A stretch of DNA of 64,000 nucleotides. Source: Symbiodinium natans (taxonomy: Eukaryota; Sar; Dinophyceae; Suessiales; Symbiodiniaceae). The stretch is from positions 440,001 to 504,000 of the forward strand of contig CAJNDS010000380.1 in NCBI GenBank assembly GCA_905221605.1, given 5' to 3'. Under the pieces are notes generated by a model. That model was not told the origin of the DNA. It did not search any database and saw only the letters and a program-made list of their open reading frames with translations. Position numbers and translations under genes: made by a program. Positions 45,337 through 57,300 of the stretch are shown in pieces; the first letter of the stretch is position 1; every line of letters begins with the position of its first letter.

Positions 45337-48300
45337 CTTGGGTCTACAGACTTTTGTGCAGCATCTCGCTCATGCACTGATAGTCTCATGTCCTGAGTGC
45401 TTGCAATGCCACTATGCTTATATTGTATCCTACTATACCTCCTCACGACCTCGAGTCCCGAACCCCGGCACCCTACCCTGACATAACCGTCTTGCTCAAC
45501 CTTTCCGAACCCACAACCCTCCAAAAGCTGGAAAAAGATAACACAGAATTCCAGATGCTCAGCTTGCGGCCGTTGGGAGGTGGTCAAGATCCGCCGTGCT
45601 CCGTGACAAGACGAAATTCCTGAACTTTCCACCGTCTTCCCACAATGGCCCACAGGGCTCACGGAGGTCATTAGGATCACACATCTCTACTGTCGCGCAC
45701 CCTGGAGCACACCAAAATCATCCCTTGCCGGGGCAATGGTAAAAGTGAAGGCCCTGTGAACAGGTGCGATGAGTTTGCAGTGTCATTTGGGAGATTGGGG
45801 AGCATTAGTCCCGTGAATGTTTCCGAGCACGGTTATCTTCGCCATGAAACCAACATCGTTGCATCATGCAGCTCCGTGCAGGACATGCCAAGGGCCCAAA
45901 TGCTGGAACCTGACAGCGCCACCTCGCTGGGTTTCTGCGCGCACTCAAACATAAAATCCGCAAGCTTCGTCTGCCAGCGTGGGTCCGACGGGTGGGGGGC
46001 AGCTGTGCTGGGCCCTCCTGCACTATACCGCAGTGGAGGCGGAGCACGGGTCTCTTGAGCTCTTCGGCGCTAAGGTGTGCGGGGCTGCCTGGAGTGGATC
46101 AGCTTGGCCCCTGCAGCTGATCTGTCAATTTTCTCTCTGCTTCTTTCTAGTTCAGAGTTCAGGGTTCCGGGTTCAGGGTTTAAGGCTTCGCGTGTCGGAG
46201 ACTGGGAAACGATGGCGTGAAGGTGAGGAGCCTCAAGCGCCATCGTTGCCGATGCAGCGCTGTCAAGGTGCTTGTGCCATACTGATGTATCGGCCAGCAT
46301 CTTGTGGTTGCAGTTGCGATGCTGACGTGGAAGATGAGCATTGGACCTCGCCTTTGAAGCAGCCCAAACCCTTCGAGATGTCGACCCCGACTTCGACCGA
46401 CAACAGCTGGTCAGGACAAGGCTTTGTGCCGGCCTCATTAAAACGAGCTGTCTTGACGGCATCGATGTGGAACATTGTGCTTCACTACAGCATTGCTGAC
46501 GGTACCCCGGCGGGAATGTTGACCGTGCAGGTCGAGTCATGACCGTCCACCGACTATGTGAAGACAGGTGCGAAAAAAAAACTGGTCCCCTGTATCATCG
46601 GGGCTATGTGGTGAACATCGCCACCACAGCAGTAAGCATGCTGCAACAACATGGCAGCGATGTCCCGCGTCAATGCCGAAGATGTTCGAACTTTGCTTCG
46701 TTAATTGGGGTCGTAGTCATGATGCTGCAGGGGTATGCAACAGTGGGAAAAAGACCCACATGATGAGCCCAACAGCCACTAGCCCTATGACCTAAAACAA
46801 ATAGGCAATCATAAGCTCCATGAAGAAGCCATAAGAAGCCCGTGCCGAGTTCGCACATATGTCTTAAGGGTTAAGAGCACGACTGTGACATTGGTCAGGT
46901 GAAGGACTCCGATTCAGGATGCTACAAGTAGAGCAAATGCTAGGACCTTAGGAGCGCCCTCCGGCTCAGAGAATAAGTGCCGAGTCTCAAAGCTCGGAGG
47001 CCAAGAATGGGCACACGGTCGCAGCCAGTACAGAAGAGGAGCAGCTTCCGCTGCCTCAGCTTAGGGAACACTTCGCTCATCGCTTGCTCGCAGCGGGGCT
47101 TTCCAAGGTCAGGAGGCCTTTGAGCAAGAAGAAACGATCCAGGCGAGAAAAGCGAGAACAAAACGAGAAAGGAGCCGCTCCCTAACGTGCGGGCTTGTCC
47201 ACAACAGAAAGCCCCGCAGCGAGTGGAGTACAGGCGGCTTTGGCAGCACTAAAACAGTTCAATGATGCAAGGCTGCTTCAGAGTCAACACCTGATGCTTG
47301 TCAAAACGAGGCTGGCACCAGATCTCAGACATGCCATGCACCACCCGCCAGAACCTGAGGAAAGCTTGATGACTTCTGGGGTCTGCCCCATTGGTGGTTG
47401 CCACCACCAAACAGACATCAAAAAGAGTCTTCCAGGTCCAAGTCGAGGAACACTTTTGCCACAGGATGATCTGGGAAGAAACCTGAGTATGCGCCACAAT
47501 CCTTGCACGGCCTCCCCCGCCTGCTTCTGAGCCAGGAACACTCTTTAGGTCTTGTGCCAGTTCCCAATGCACAACTGCAGCACAACCACATCAAGACACA
47601 CCTGTTTGTTCCAAGCAAAGCATCAGTAGATGTGCAGCCGTGCACGGGACATCAATGGAAATTGAGGAGGGAACAAGAAAAATATAAAGCGTGTGAACCT
47701 CGGCAAAGGGATTGGATTGTCAAGGGCCGGGCGGCCAGATCACTCGAGATCTCTAAGCCACGCGCATGACACTCGAAACCTCAACCCTCAGTATGACCCC
47801 GGTGGGTGCTGATCTGACGGTACCGTTACTTTTCGGTGTAAGACGATGTTGTAACATTTATCGTATACAATGTCTTGTGATGAGCGACAGACGTCTTTCG
47901 CACTTTCGTTGTGAGGTTGAAGCCGCAACTTCCCTGCAATAAGGCTCAATAGCTGGCACAGGCAAGCCCCGCTGCTCTTAAAGGCGGGACCCCAAAAAGG
48001 CCAAGAGGCCATTCTCGTACTTGCAGCTCAGCTCCAGGTCCTAGTAGGGTTTTGGGTAAAGAGTCTGATTAAGGTTCATATGACTTGTGATTTAGGAAGT
48101 TGAAGGCCCCGGGGCGTTCGGGCACCGTGAGGTGTAGGTTCATTTGATTTGTCAACCTGTGCAATGCCTGTGATGGCTTGCCTTGGGCAACGAGCGTTCC
48201 TTGTCGACAGCCTTGGCCTGACACGGTATAAACTCCCCATTTCTCATGTTCAGTTCAGGGTTTCGTGTTGCGGGGACAGTGACCTGTTCGACGTGGCCCA

Positions 48301-51300
48301 CACGAACTGTTAAGACACCCCACAGTAACGGCTATCGATGCGGCCTTCCTGTGCCTTGTAGGCTCGAAACCCCTCCCACCGAAATCATGAAGTCATGCTC
48401 GGCGCTCGGCAAGCGAAGCAAGACAACTCCGACAAGCACAGCAGGGTACCAAAAACAATTGCTCGAACTAACACACAAGAATCGCTGCACCACAAAGCAA
48501 GGGATCCTAACCTTCCAAAAGCCCCTCCGTCTTCAACTCCCTGTCCAAGCTTTACCAGGGCAACCGAAATACAAGGGTTCGCATTAAAATGGCGAATGCC
48601 CCCGCCCCTCCCCGCCCCCACCAACAAAACATGGGTCCGGCCGAAAGGCGTTTGGAACAAAAACAGGATCTGGTCTCCCCCTCCCTCACACCAACGCAGC
48701 GGCGCCTCCTGAACTTCTTGGCAGCTCCCAGCACCCTACCCAAGCTTCACTTGGCAACAAGCACACGAGCGCTGACAACGAGCGCACTCCCGCTCTTGTC
48801 AAAACTGCAGATAGCAGCACATTCGCTGTGGAACAATACGCGTACGTGCCTAAAGCCTAAAGGCACCCTTCCCCACTTCTGAGGGCGGCGCGAGGACAAA
48901 ACAACACAAGGGAAGCGCAGACAGTGGCACATGCAAGCGTGCACTTGCGCCCCTTGCGAAACTCAGCGAGGCAACATCAACAGCTTCCCTTCTGAGGGCG
49001 GCGCGAAGATGGCACGAAAAGCTTCGCGGCGCGGGAGCTCCGAGCCGGGCGACCAGGGCTGTTTGATAGTAGGCAGCGCGGGGACCGGAATCCGATCATC
49101 TGGCAGGAGCTCGTTGACGCTGGACGCGGACGCGGGCCAGTCCTGGCAAAAGTTGTTGTCCAGAGCAGGGCACAATTGCTGCACGGCGAGGGAGGCAGCA
49201 TAGGCCGCTGGCGCATGCCAGGCACTCACGGACGGCACTGTCAAAAGCCGCGGCAGCAGACCCGAGCAGCCGCATTGGGGTGACCCGCGGAGCGAAGACA
49301 AACTTGCAGAACGAAGCACTAGCAAAAGCAGTCTGGGGGTCGGGAAGCTCGGCGATGGCCCGCAAGCGCGGGCGGGTTTTGTCGACCCGCTCAGCGAATG
49401 TAGTGCCTTCAGTGTAGTGGGCCTGGCCGATCGGGGCTCCCAGAAGAAGGAAATTGCCACTGGCATTGGCGGGCGCCGGCAGGGAAGGCACGCGCGTCAA
49501 CCGATGAATGAGCTCGCATTTTGCGGGTGCAGTTGCAAGCCCACTTGGCGGGCAGCAGAGCCCAACCTTGTAAGAAACTCGGCCACTTGCTGACAACCTC
49601 CTGCAAGGCAGACGTCATCCAAGCTAATCAAACCGGCTTCCTGCTGGGCCAGACTGCGCGGCTTCAAAAACGGGCTGAAGAGCCAACGCGAAGAGGGGGG
49701 GTTCCCCTGCCGCCAAATGACAAGGACGTGCGTGACGGCGGTCGGGCGCGCAGCATCCTCGTCCGCATGGCCGGCACTCGAGCGGGCTTCCCGGAGGTGC
49801 CTCCTCGCAAGCCTGTAAGCCCAGCGGCGCTGGTTCTGCGGAAGCTGCGAACCGCACTGACAACCTGCTCCCACAAAAATGTCGGCACATTGTGCTGCAC
49901 AAGGCGGGGTCGGGCAGGAGAAGCCTGTCGGCGCTTGTCTCGCAGTTTGGTCACAGCGTCTCCAGACTGGCGGCCGACCTAGCACAGCCTGCGTCCACTT
50001 CAATGGCTCTGGGGACATGCTTCAACAGGGAGTTTGGCAGCAAAAATGTCTGCGAAGTTAGGTCCCGCGCACGGCTCCCCCCAACCAAGCTTGCTCTGGG
50101 GCTGCCGGCAGGGGGGCAGCGTGTATGGGTGCCATTGAAGCGCTTGGAGACCGACAGCCCGCAAACAGAACATACGTCGTGGGACTGCAGATCGCGGCCG
50201 CATAGCAGCGTGGCTGGCCCATCCTCTGGCCATGGCCGCATCCCCGCTGGCGCACCCCTTGATTGGCGCCTCGAGCCGGCGCAAGGCTTCACCAATGCGC
50301 TTACCCCGGCAGGGCCATCCGGACAAACGGGTGCGCCCAGGCTGCAGTCCCCAATGTTGACGCTGGCGCCAAAGAGGCGAACCGTGCGCCGCCGCATCCG
50401 GGCTTGGGGCGGGCTCCAACCAAGCAAGGAGATCTGAGGTACCACCAAGGTGCTGCAGCTCTGGAGATTCAGAGTGCGGGTCAGGGTCCGTGCAGAGCGA
50501 GCCAGAAACATTGATCGGTGTCAACCCTTTGCCCGGGCCCAATCTGGAATCAAGTCCCCACATGTTTTGTGGCCGAGACCCACACCAGAGCCCCAAGCCA
50601 GCGCCCACAGCAGCCTTGGGAGCGAGCCACGGCGAGAGGACGGCACAAAGCAAAGGCATGAGGGGTTTAGTGAAAGGGGTGCACGGAAAGACAAGTCAAG
50701 GCAAACACGGCTTCAAGGGTCCTTCAGCAAACCTATACGTCCCCCAAGCTTACTTTGCGCTGCAGGTTCAAAGTTGGGTCGGCTGCTCTCCGGTGTCTTC
50801 TTCGTCGCTTTGCATATGTGCAGCCGTGTGGACTGGAACCTGGACTGCCGACTTGCAAATCCTGTGGTTTGGCCGGCCCTGCTGCCGAGGCGGCGAGCGC
50901 GAAAGCATTCACAATTCGATCTCTGAACAGACTCTTGTAAAAAATCATCTCGCCTTGAAGTCCCCAAGGTATGGGAGCCCGCAGATCAGCAGCTCCAAGT
51001 CGTGGGCCGTGCAGAGACGGAAGGCCGGCCCAACAGCCATGCCTGGTGTTTCTGCTTTCTTATTCCTCTCATTATTCTCACTATGAGTTGTTGATTGATT
51101 TGTTTGGGGGTTCTGGCTCAAATAGAATGAGATTTAGTTGGAGAATCCATGCTCTGCTTGCTCAAAGGTTTAGGGTTTTTGGTCGGGTTGGCAGGGGATC
51201 AGGCATACCCTGTGCAGCCATAAAGAAGTCTGCCGAGCCAAGGTGCACAGCAAGGCTTTCTGCACAAACCCTCGGATTTGCTCGCCGTCCCCAGCATAGA

Positions 51301-54300
51301 GGGCGGCTTGTGCATACCTCACTGGACCCCACCATCATGCCTGCCCGAAACCCGTAGGTGCTCCAGACAAGCAGTAACTGCTCCGCAAGTCGCGATTGCA
51401 CTGCTTGCACTGCACATGGCTTCTGTAGCTGCGGCCGCTGTGCTCTGCAATAAATGTCTCGAGCTCTTCCTGCTGGACATCAGCAGCTGCAGGCTTGCCC
51501 GCCAAGGGCCTGTCCTGCGCTGCGACAAGGCATGCGAGATGCTCACGCGAAAAATTGACAAAGCTCAACGGTCAGGGATGCTCAATGAACCTCGTTGGCA
51601 CCAGGCAAGCGGACTGACCAGGTCAAGCAAAGATTCCTTGTCAAAGAAACACAGAAAAGAACGCAGCTCATGGAGGCAGCCACTCTCCTCAACACTCAAG
51701 CAGGTTGCAGCAAAGCATAGCGAAGCACACATCCACTCACAGCAATCGCATCCCAGATGCCGGATGTCGTGTTTGCCTCAGGTTTATGCACAAATTCTCA
51801 CAAGACTGTACGACAGCTCGCCGACACGTGGTTTGCAGATGTGCTGCGCAGACTGGTGAGTGACCTGTACAAAGAAGGATGAAGACCCTGGAGATCCTGC
51901 ACAAGCAGGCTGTTAAGCAAGTGCTACAGGGGCTCCAACCTGACTAAAGCCATTGAAGACCATGCATAACACCTTGATCCTTTCTGACCCTGTTTGCCGT
52001 GACGAAGACTCGGAGATGCGGTCCCCATGGTGTGACCGGCTGGTGAACCCTCACCTAGTTTCCTCTCCGGCCCCAGGAATCCCCGGCTCAGCCTTGCAAA
52101 TCGATTGCCGAAGAGACTGTGGCGAGCGAATCATGTCGAAATGCATCGGTCGTGTACCGGGTGACACGGTGTCGGTGTCGGTATCGGTGTCGGTGTCTGT
52201 GTCTCCGTGTGTGTATGCTGGAAATTAACTCAACATACATACATGCATACATACATACTTACTTACTTACACAGACATACATACATGCATACATACATAC
52301 ATGAGGAAGTAGATGGCAGCTACATGATGCATGCTTGGTCTTGTTGCACGGCCGTCCTCGACGGTAGGGGTCACCGGGCCCTGCATGAGAAACTTGTACA
52401 TGAGAGGATGCAGCCTGCCAGAGTCACGCAGTCAGGTACGAACGCCACACCAGCTTAACCGAGAGCTGTCGTGTCGCGACCAGCATCAGAAATTCAGAAA
52501 TGCACTACAGGAGGTGCCTCGAGGCCAGTAGGGCAGCAAAGTTGTGTGGCAATAAACCACAGGGGGGGAGGGGGTGCATCAGAAAGTTGGCCGGAATCAT
52601 AGCTTCCGCCTTGGCTTTGCTGAAAACGCCAACAAGCATCAAGCCCGGAGGCCTGAAGTCCAGGTAGATAGCGTTGTACACCTAGACTGCTGACAGGAGG
52701 TGCGCGACATTTGCAATATTCACATTTTAGCATTACTTGGGCACGTCAAAAAAAAAACCTCAATGACCTCAATCTCGCACGGTCATCTACAGCCACAAGC
52801 CCCTCAGGAATGCACCGCCAGGCCCACAATGGCACCAGCAATCTCCGGCAGATGCTCCACCCAAGACCTCAGATAGTTTGCGGTGACCGGAAGTATGGGG
52901 GCTGAGGAACTCGGGACTTGGGAGTGGTGTCAGTGATAGCGTTGCATCGGAGGCTCTCATCGTGCGCTGTCTGATCTGGAGCCGTGACGGAGAGCACCTG
53001 CCCCAAGCAAGACCCCGCAGTGAACCCACTCTCAAAGTCCGAAGGTCTCCAGGGGAAGAAACTTTTGATCACTTTTGATCAGAGGAATGGCTCTGCAAAT
53101 CCGCCGAGGCCTCGGGCCAAAGGTGTATAGGTTGTCAGAACAGGCACCCCCCTCCAAATCCTCCCCCCAGACCCAAAGCCACTTTTCGGACCCCTTTTTT
53201 TGCCAAAAATGGGTACCCCCCCTAGGAGAGCAGGGGCCGCCAGCGGATGGTTCGCCAGGACCAGAGGCAGTTGCAGCCCTTCCCAGCAGGGGCCCCCCCC
53301 CCTTTTTCCGCCCCCCCTTCCTGAACCCTCCCTCCCCCCCCCTCCCCCCCTCCCCCACCCTCCTCTCCCCCCCCACCCAACCCCCCCTCCCCTCCTACCC
53401 CCCCCCCCAAAAAAAACCACTACACGGCCTGGGATGCATTACACGAGCCGAAGAATCTAAGCTTGAACCGAAACCCTAAACCTTAACCGAAGCACTCAAC
53501 CCTCAAACCTTCAACAAACCCCCCCCTCCCACCCTCCCCCTGCCCCCCCTTCCCCCCCCACCCCCCCTACCCCTGATGGGCTGGCTCCACCCTACGATTC
53601 TTGAACCCCACACCCAAAAAACCCTAAACCCCAAAGCGTGAACCTTGAGCCCTAAGCCCTCAATCCTAAACTAACCCTCAACCCTAAACCCCAAACCATA
53701 AACCATAAACCCGGAACCCTAAACCCTAAACCCTAAACCCAACCCTTATTGCTTGGGGCCCAGCAACTTGGGCGCTGCGGAATCACCATGCTCACGCGGA
53801 TGCGCTGGGCCGGGCCGAGGCGGGTCGCGTAGCGTTAAAATTATCTGCAAATTGCCAGCCTGCACTCAGTGATTTCAGCGCCTGGTTAGCTAGCGTTGCT
53901 TCAGCAGCCATCAGGCTCAGAAAGAACCCCTCCGCTCAATCAGTACCTCTAAAGCCAGCACTAGACGCTGTTCAACAGCAGTTGTTGAGTTCGTGCTAGA
54001 GGGGACTGCTGAGGTTTGGCATAAGGAAGGAGGCTGCACGTCAAACCTTCGAGGTGCAGAAGGCCCCAGCCTGGCTGTCGCAGGCCGGGCGAAACCACAG
54101 CAGGCCAGGCCACTCATCCAGCTCGACGAAGACCCTGGGTTTGATGGTGTCATCCGGCCCAAGGCACCCAGAAAACTTGGAATTCAGAGCGGGGGGGGGG
54201 GGGGCGGGGTCCGCAGAGCGGCTTGATGGTTCATTGGTTTCTCCCGCATTCTGAGGGGTTATTTGGGGGAACAGGCCGGCTGCTGCAAACCGTTTCTGAA

Positions 54301-57300
54301 GCCTTCCCCAGACGAAAGAGGTGGCTCCATGGTGCTCCCACAAAACAAGTGCCACCGTGAAGGAGAGCTGCTGGGTCTTTGTGTACATCTCTCGCAGCAC
54401 CAGGTGCAGGCATTCCTTTCCTTTGTTGACAGGACCAAAACAAGATCACAAAAACGATGACAGCAGCTCATGGAAATACTACGCTGAGCCGTTGAGATTG
54501 TGCACGTCGGAGGAGAGTCGGCAAGAGCAAGCTCGGGAAGCTGCATTGTTGACGGGAGCTTCCTGCCGTGTTGTTTTCTGCAGAATCTTACATGCTGGGT
54601 TTCGGCTGCTTGGAAGCCAAGAAAAAGGTTCATGGCCGATAGGCCATCAGAGTTTTCTTCGAGTGAACTACATAGGAATCTCCAGGGGCCGGAAGATCCG
54701 CAACACTTATCTTAGAATACCTTAGACCCTTAGACGATGGCTGTGAGAAGTGATCGGCAAAGTGCATGGCAAGACTGATCAAGACTGCCTCTTTTGCACG
54801 GCACTTTTGCCCCTTTCGCATCTGAGAGTCGCAATCCGCCGGCATCGATTCCGTGCTCGCCCACGAAATCCACGGTCAGCGGCAAGCACAGGCCTTGTGA
54901 TCATGGAGGGATCGGGGCGTAGGGCGCAATCCGTAGAATGAGACTCCCAGCCTCTAAGACGAAAAACCTCTTACAGCAAGACTTGTTGAGGGGAAGGACA
55001 GAAAAAGCTTCTGCAGCAGCATTCCAGCAAGCCAAGATGCTCTCTGGCTGGTTTTGTATCCGCCACCAGAGTTGGCCGCAGAAGTCTGAGAGTATGTGCC
55101 TCAGCAGGCTTCCGCGAAGCAGAGCTCAGTCAACGAAAAGTTGGCCTCCCCCGAATGTCTCCGAAACATCTCCCAGCAAAACTCCCAAGAACAACCTTCC
55201 TGCCCACTGCCGGCAGAACATCAAAGCTGCTCCCGCCGCACCCGGTAGACCAGAACGCGCTGGAAGGAATCTTCCGGGGCGCCCTCTCCTGAAGATGGGA
55301 GAGTTAACGGTGTTAAGGGCTTTAAGGGCTTAGTGCCTGGAAATGAAAGTGGGGTTAAGGCGGTGTTTGTCTTGGTAGCCCGGCAATCAGATTATTATAA
55401 GGGTAAACTTCTTGTTGTTGGTTACGTTATGAGGGAACCTAGAACTACAAAAAGGGCATAAAGGGCATGAGGGTACCACAGGGCTGCCAAGCCCTTACAA
55501 TAGCTTTGGGGCCTGTCCTGTAAATACGCGTGCTCGGATCGGCTTCAAAGCTTCAAGTCATTGAAACGCGGAACCCGTCCCCAGATCCTTCAGCCAAAAA
55601 CCCAAATCCTAAAACAAAAAAAAGCTGCCCCCTTCCACCCTCAACCACTTCAGGTATCTGTCCGGGCTAGGGCCCTTTTCGCAGGTTGGGAATTGCCTGA
55701 GCAAGGACGGAGGGTGTGGGTTGTTTTGGGATTTGGAGCAGCAATTTGGGCTTCCTGAATCCAAAGGCCCAAATCCCCAAACAGGTCTCGGCCCCCTAGA
55801 CCCTTTAAGAACCTTTAGGCCAGGAATCGGAGCATCTTTGCCCAGATCTCCTGGGAGGCAACCTGGCTGCGGAGCTCCACGTCGAAGGAGATGAGTCTGC
55901 GCTTGGCACCGGCATTCAGCAAGAAGGGATATCGACCTCGCTTGGAGATGCAGGGCGTCTCACAGCCTCTGGCCAAAAACGAAAAGCTGTCCCTCGGCCC
56001 TCGGCCCTAAAGCGCAGTTTGATAGTTTAAGCAGGCGGCAGTACGAGAACACGAGCGACTGTTGCTGCTGCCACTGACCTCGGACAGTCTATCAGTCAGC
56101 ACCAACTGCTTCTAAGGTAACCAATCTTAACATACATAACCTGTTCTCGTCTATTGAACGCATCTGTTTCATTCTGTTTCCCTCTGGAGCCTCTATCTCC
56201 CTTCCTCTGGAGCCTCACTTCCTCCTCTAACCTCTCTTGGTTGCTGGGCGGCGGTAGTGCTCCTGCAAGTCCGAGCTTTGAGATATGGCCTGGCTCTGAA
56301 AGCACCATTCAGGCAATATGCCATCCATCTCAGCGTTGGCGTCCCAAAGAGTCGAAAGCAAAATCACCGCAGCTGACACATCGCTCTGGTTCTGCCCAGG
56401 CTGCGTGAGAACGTAAGTCACATACTGCTGCATTACGTTCACCACACGTCCGAAGTACTCACTAGGGAGGTGCTTCAGCCAGCCGAAGAGAAGCTTTTGA
56501 GAGTCTTTTGGAAGCGAGAGCACCGCCGCCGTGAGGCGTTGTAAGGCGACATGGAAGCCAGCAAAGAGCGAGGTTCGATGTTCAGCGAGCAACAATGGAT
56601 TCTCAAACAAAACCAAAAACACGCAGAGCGTTTCGGGATCGTCCGTCGGAACACGCTGCTTGGAAAGCTCATCACAGATAGAGACGGTGGCTCTCCCCAG
56701 TGTATTGATCAACTCAGCATTCCTTAGCTCAAAGACCAGGGTGTGGTATGCCTTGCGCACTTTGAGAAGGTCGACACCACTGGATTCCGCCGTCGTCCCG
56801 AGTGGCGACGTTCGGCGGAAAGAAGCATTGAGCACACTCACAGAGCTGAAGGCAGCGCCCACAGCCTTCACGAGCGCAGTTTGTTGAATACCCTCGCTGC
56901 CTTTCAGGCTTCTCAGGGTATGGAGCAGCTCGTCCGCATCGATGGCGGTGTGCAGAGAGTGCCGCATAGGCACGACGGCCGCCATGGTTGTAAGTGGGCT
57001 CAAGGCCTCCTTGCCAGGGAAGCTTCCCGGGTAGCCACTGGACTCAGCAGCACCAGGAGCCCGGAAAGCGATGAGGAAGGTATGGTGCGAGAGGGGACCA
57101 CTGCAAACGTTCAACACTTTCAGGGATGGATCCAGACGCAGCTTCTGTGGCAAGGGAGACAGCTTCTTCTCGTGAAGGTTTTCCCGCGGGACGCCCAGTT
57201 GGCCACTCGATCCCAGGCCCCAGGCATAAACATTCTCTTTCAGGGAATCCTGGTTCAGAACCACGGCGAGGCTGTGGCTGTGCCCACAAGCGATCTGTAA

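Noticed and set aside
52160-52310. Regular repeats as a CRISPR array
   Set aside because: The units are 4-6 bp microsatellites without spacers, and the DNA is eukaryotic.
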